The position numbers and the translations under genes are program-made. From Burkholderia sp. OK233 (lineage in GTDB: Bacteria; Pseudomonadota; Gammaproteobacteria; Burkholderiales; Burkholderiaceae): DNA of 64,000 bases. The notes beneath the pieces are model-generated. The model saw nothing but the letters and a program-made list of their open reading frames with translations, was not told where the DNA came from and did no database searches. Positions within the stretch are counted from its first letter, which is position 1. The number at the start of each line of letters is the position of its first letter. Below, in pieces: positions 62,882-64,000 of the stretch. The stretch is taken from positions 1,798,001 through 1,862,000 of the forward strand of contig NZ_OCSR01000002.1 of NCBI RefSeq assembly GCF_900230185.1. Reading direction: 5' to 3'.

Positions 62882-63016
62882 AGGCGATATTCACCCGTGT
62901 TGTTCGGCGGTGGGCGGCGTCTCTTCGAGAACCTGCGCGAGCCCGGGCCGCAGTTTCGCATTGACAAGGTTCTTGATGGTCCAGCTGCCACACACTTGCG
63001 CTATGTGCGTCAGTAA
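62882..63016 (+). pseudogene. C-terminal remnant of a dihydrofolate reductase-family protein
   Basis: The open frame to TAA (63014-63016) reads FGGGRRLFENLREPGP and then RIDKVLDGPAATHLRYVRQ, typical of the end of RibD-C/DHFR-type reductases (LGGG-x-RLF-x-x-L ... V-x-x-GP-x-x-THL-x-Y). No start or N-terminal part is seen. It ends 99 bp before the IS element; whether the loss is connected to the IS cannot be told. Confidence 0.5.
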
Positions 63017-63128
63017 GGGTACCTAACAATCGGTTGCAGCGGAGGCGGTCCGCTGCTGAACCGGAGCGTTGGCTGTGCTCGTCCCGCAATTTCAACGTGA
63101 TTTGTGAGCCACTAGGGCCTGTTGACAA

Positions 63129-63895
63129 TCAGCAGGTCCAGATGAAAGCAGCGGAGAGCGCAACGAATGATGAGAATCGTTCGGAGAGCTTGTCGTAGCG
63201 GGTAGCCACGCGACGGAATTGTTTGATGCGACAGAAGAACCGTTCGACCAGATTTCGAGAGGCATACAGATGTTCATCCAAAGGACGTTGCTCAACACGA
63301 TTGGCGCGACTGGGGATGACAGCTTGAATGTCCGCCGATTCCAGATGCTGCAGGATCGCGTTCGAATCGTAGGCTTTGTCGGCAGCCAGACTGACGGGTT
63401 TCAACTCGCCCAGCAAAGGCAGGGCCTCCGGACTGTCTCCAGCCTGTCCGCCCGTCAGATGAAAGCGAGCGAGCATCCCCAAGCCGTCGACCAGAGCGTG
63501 AATCTTGGTGCTCAATCCGCCACGCGAGCGCCCGATTGCCTGTTCGCCTTTTTTTTCGCCGCGCCGGCGGCATGCTGGTGGGCACGCACAATCGTACTGT
63601 CAATGAAGACTTCCTCAAGGTCCGCGTCGCCCGCAAGCTCGGCGAGTACCGTATGCCATATTTGCGCCCGCGACCATCTGGCAAAGCGTTGGTACACGCT
63701 ATTCCACGTTCCAAAATCAGGCGGCAAATCGCGCCATGGGCTGCCAGTGCGCGCGATCCATAGCACGGCCTCAACAAACAGCCGATTGTCTGCTGCGGTC
63801 CGACCCGGGTCGGTGGACTTGCCCGGCAGCAAGGGGGCGATCCGCTCGTATTGGTCATCGCTGAGCATCAGTCTTGGCATCCTGTTTTTCCGCAA
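63129..63895 (-). CDS. IS5-family transposase, two frames joined by -1 frameshift
   Basis: First frame 63895-63512 (LSDDQYERIAPLLPGK, SPWRDLP, catalytic Asp in FIDSTIV), second frame 63515-63129 (DKAYDS with the second Asp, ERFFCRIKQFRRVATRYDK with the Glu). A run of eight A on the coding strand (63549-63556), read A-AAA-AAG, is the slippery site. After a -1 shift KKKGEQAIGRSRGGLSTKIH restores the family sequence. The DDE transposase is complete after the shift. Confidence 0.9.
63549..63556 (-). promoter_or_regulatory. Slippery A8 frameshift site in the transposase
   Basis: Eight A residues on the coding strand provide the A-AAA-AAG heptamer that joins the two transposase frames by a -1 shift, as known for IS427-group elements. 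Confidence 0.75.
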
Positions 63896-64000
63896 AAGAC
63901 AGGATGTAAACAGCTTTCCTCACAAGTTAACAGCCCCCTCGGCGATGATTGTCAACAGGCCCTAGAGACCGGCAATCATTTTTTTCGTGTCCAAAGGATA

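Larger units (their letters stand above)
63116..63961. mobile_element. IS5-family (IS427-like) insertion sequence, intact
   Basis: 846 bp with perfect terminal inverted repeats GGCCTGTTGACAATC at each end, flanked by CTAG on both sides (63112-63115 and 63962-63965), a target duplication of the YTAR type. The exact ends are ambiguous by a base because CTAG is palindromic and the repeats extend to TAGGGCC. It holds one transposase gene read through a frameshift. Confidence 0.9.

Noticed and set aside
1..64000. CRISPR arrays, tRNA, rRNA or complete prophage
   Set aside because: No regular spaced repeats, no cloverleaf-like sequences and no phage structural genes were seen by eye; a short tRNA could still have been missed.

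Overview
The window is high-GC (low-to-mid 60s % by eye) proteobacterial DNA. Gene content and codon style point to Burkholderiaceae, most likely a Paraburkholderia or close relative. This rests on family recognition only: many LysR regulators, a Fiu/PiuA-PiuC-PiuB siderophore unit, Tat-exported phospholipase C and HiPIP, a GH133/GH63/Zwf/glucokinase group, and an ECF42 sigma factor with DGPF proteins. No rRNA, tRNA, CRISPR array or complete prophage was seen.

Layout. 0-7.2 kb: housekeeping and envelope genes (UDG-family protein, cytochrome b561, GT2 glycosyltransferase, Rieske oxygenase, alpha/beta hydrolase, 38-aa membrane peptide, rubredoxin, SDR). 7.2-12.5 kb: two divergent LysR units, one facing lysA, the other facing an orphan amino-acid binding protein and an M14-type deacylase. 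12.6-16.1 kb: an unknown 128-aa protein behind a long structured leader RNA, then a Tat phospholipase C and a small lipoprotein. 16.3-23.8 kb: sugar block of debranching enzyme, GH63 hydrolase, glucose-6-phosphate dehydrogenase and a ROK glucokinase of polyphosphate-glucokinase type, which could release glucose and feed it to glucose-6-phosphate and the pentose-phosphate/Entner-Doudoroff route. 24-31.4 kb: PEBP protein, aldo-keto reductase, Fur-type iron uptake unit, nitroreductase, HiPIP, DOPA-dioxygenase-like protein and a broken GNAT.

33.0-44.2 kb is a large minus-strand copper/silver unit: cusC-cusB-cusA-cusF-dsbD followed by small exported Cys/Met-rich proteins, two tiny membrane proteins, a PCYCGC-type protein and a P-II-like protein with a shortened T-loop. 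No regulator lies inside it. Its upstream side is followed by broken gene tails (MFS transporter, TrpS-like), which suggests an inserted or rearranged block.

45.3-64 kb: a large lipoprotein, an ECF42 module (two DGPF proteins, SRPBCC, VOC, sigma factor), DUF4337, XapX, an MDR oxidoreductase, an AraC regulator, an AEC transporter facing a LysR gene killed by one amber codon, VC0807-type protein, two GNATs, a MocR regulator with direct-repeat operator, an APH(6)-type kinase, a racemase-like protein, a DHFR-family remnant, and an intact IS5-family element with CTAG flanks and a programmed -1 frameshift site.

The most interesting points for follow-up are the complementary leader RNA at 13.05-13.29 kb, the extended copper unit with its P-II-like and tiny proteins, the single-codon death of the LysR gene, and the scatter of 3'-end gene remnants.
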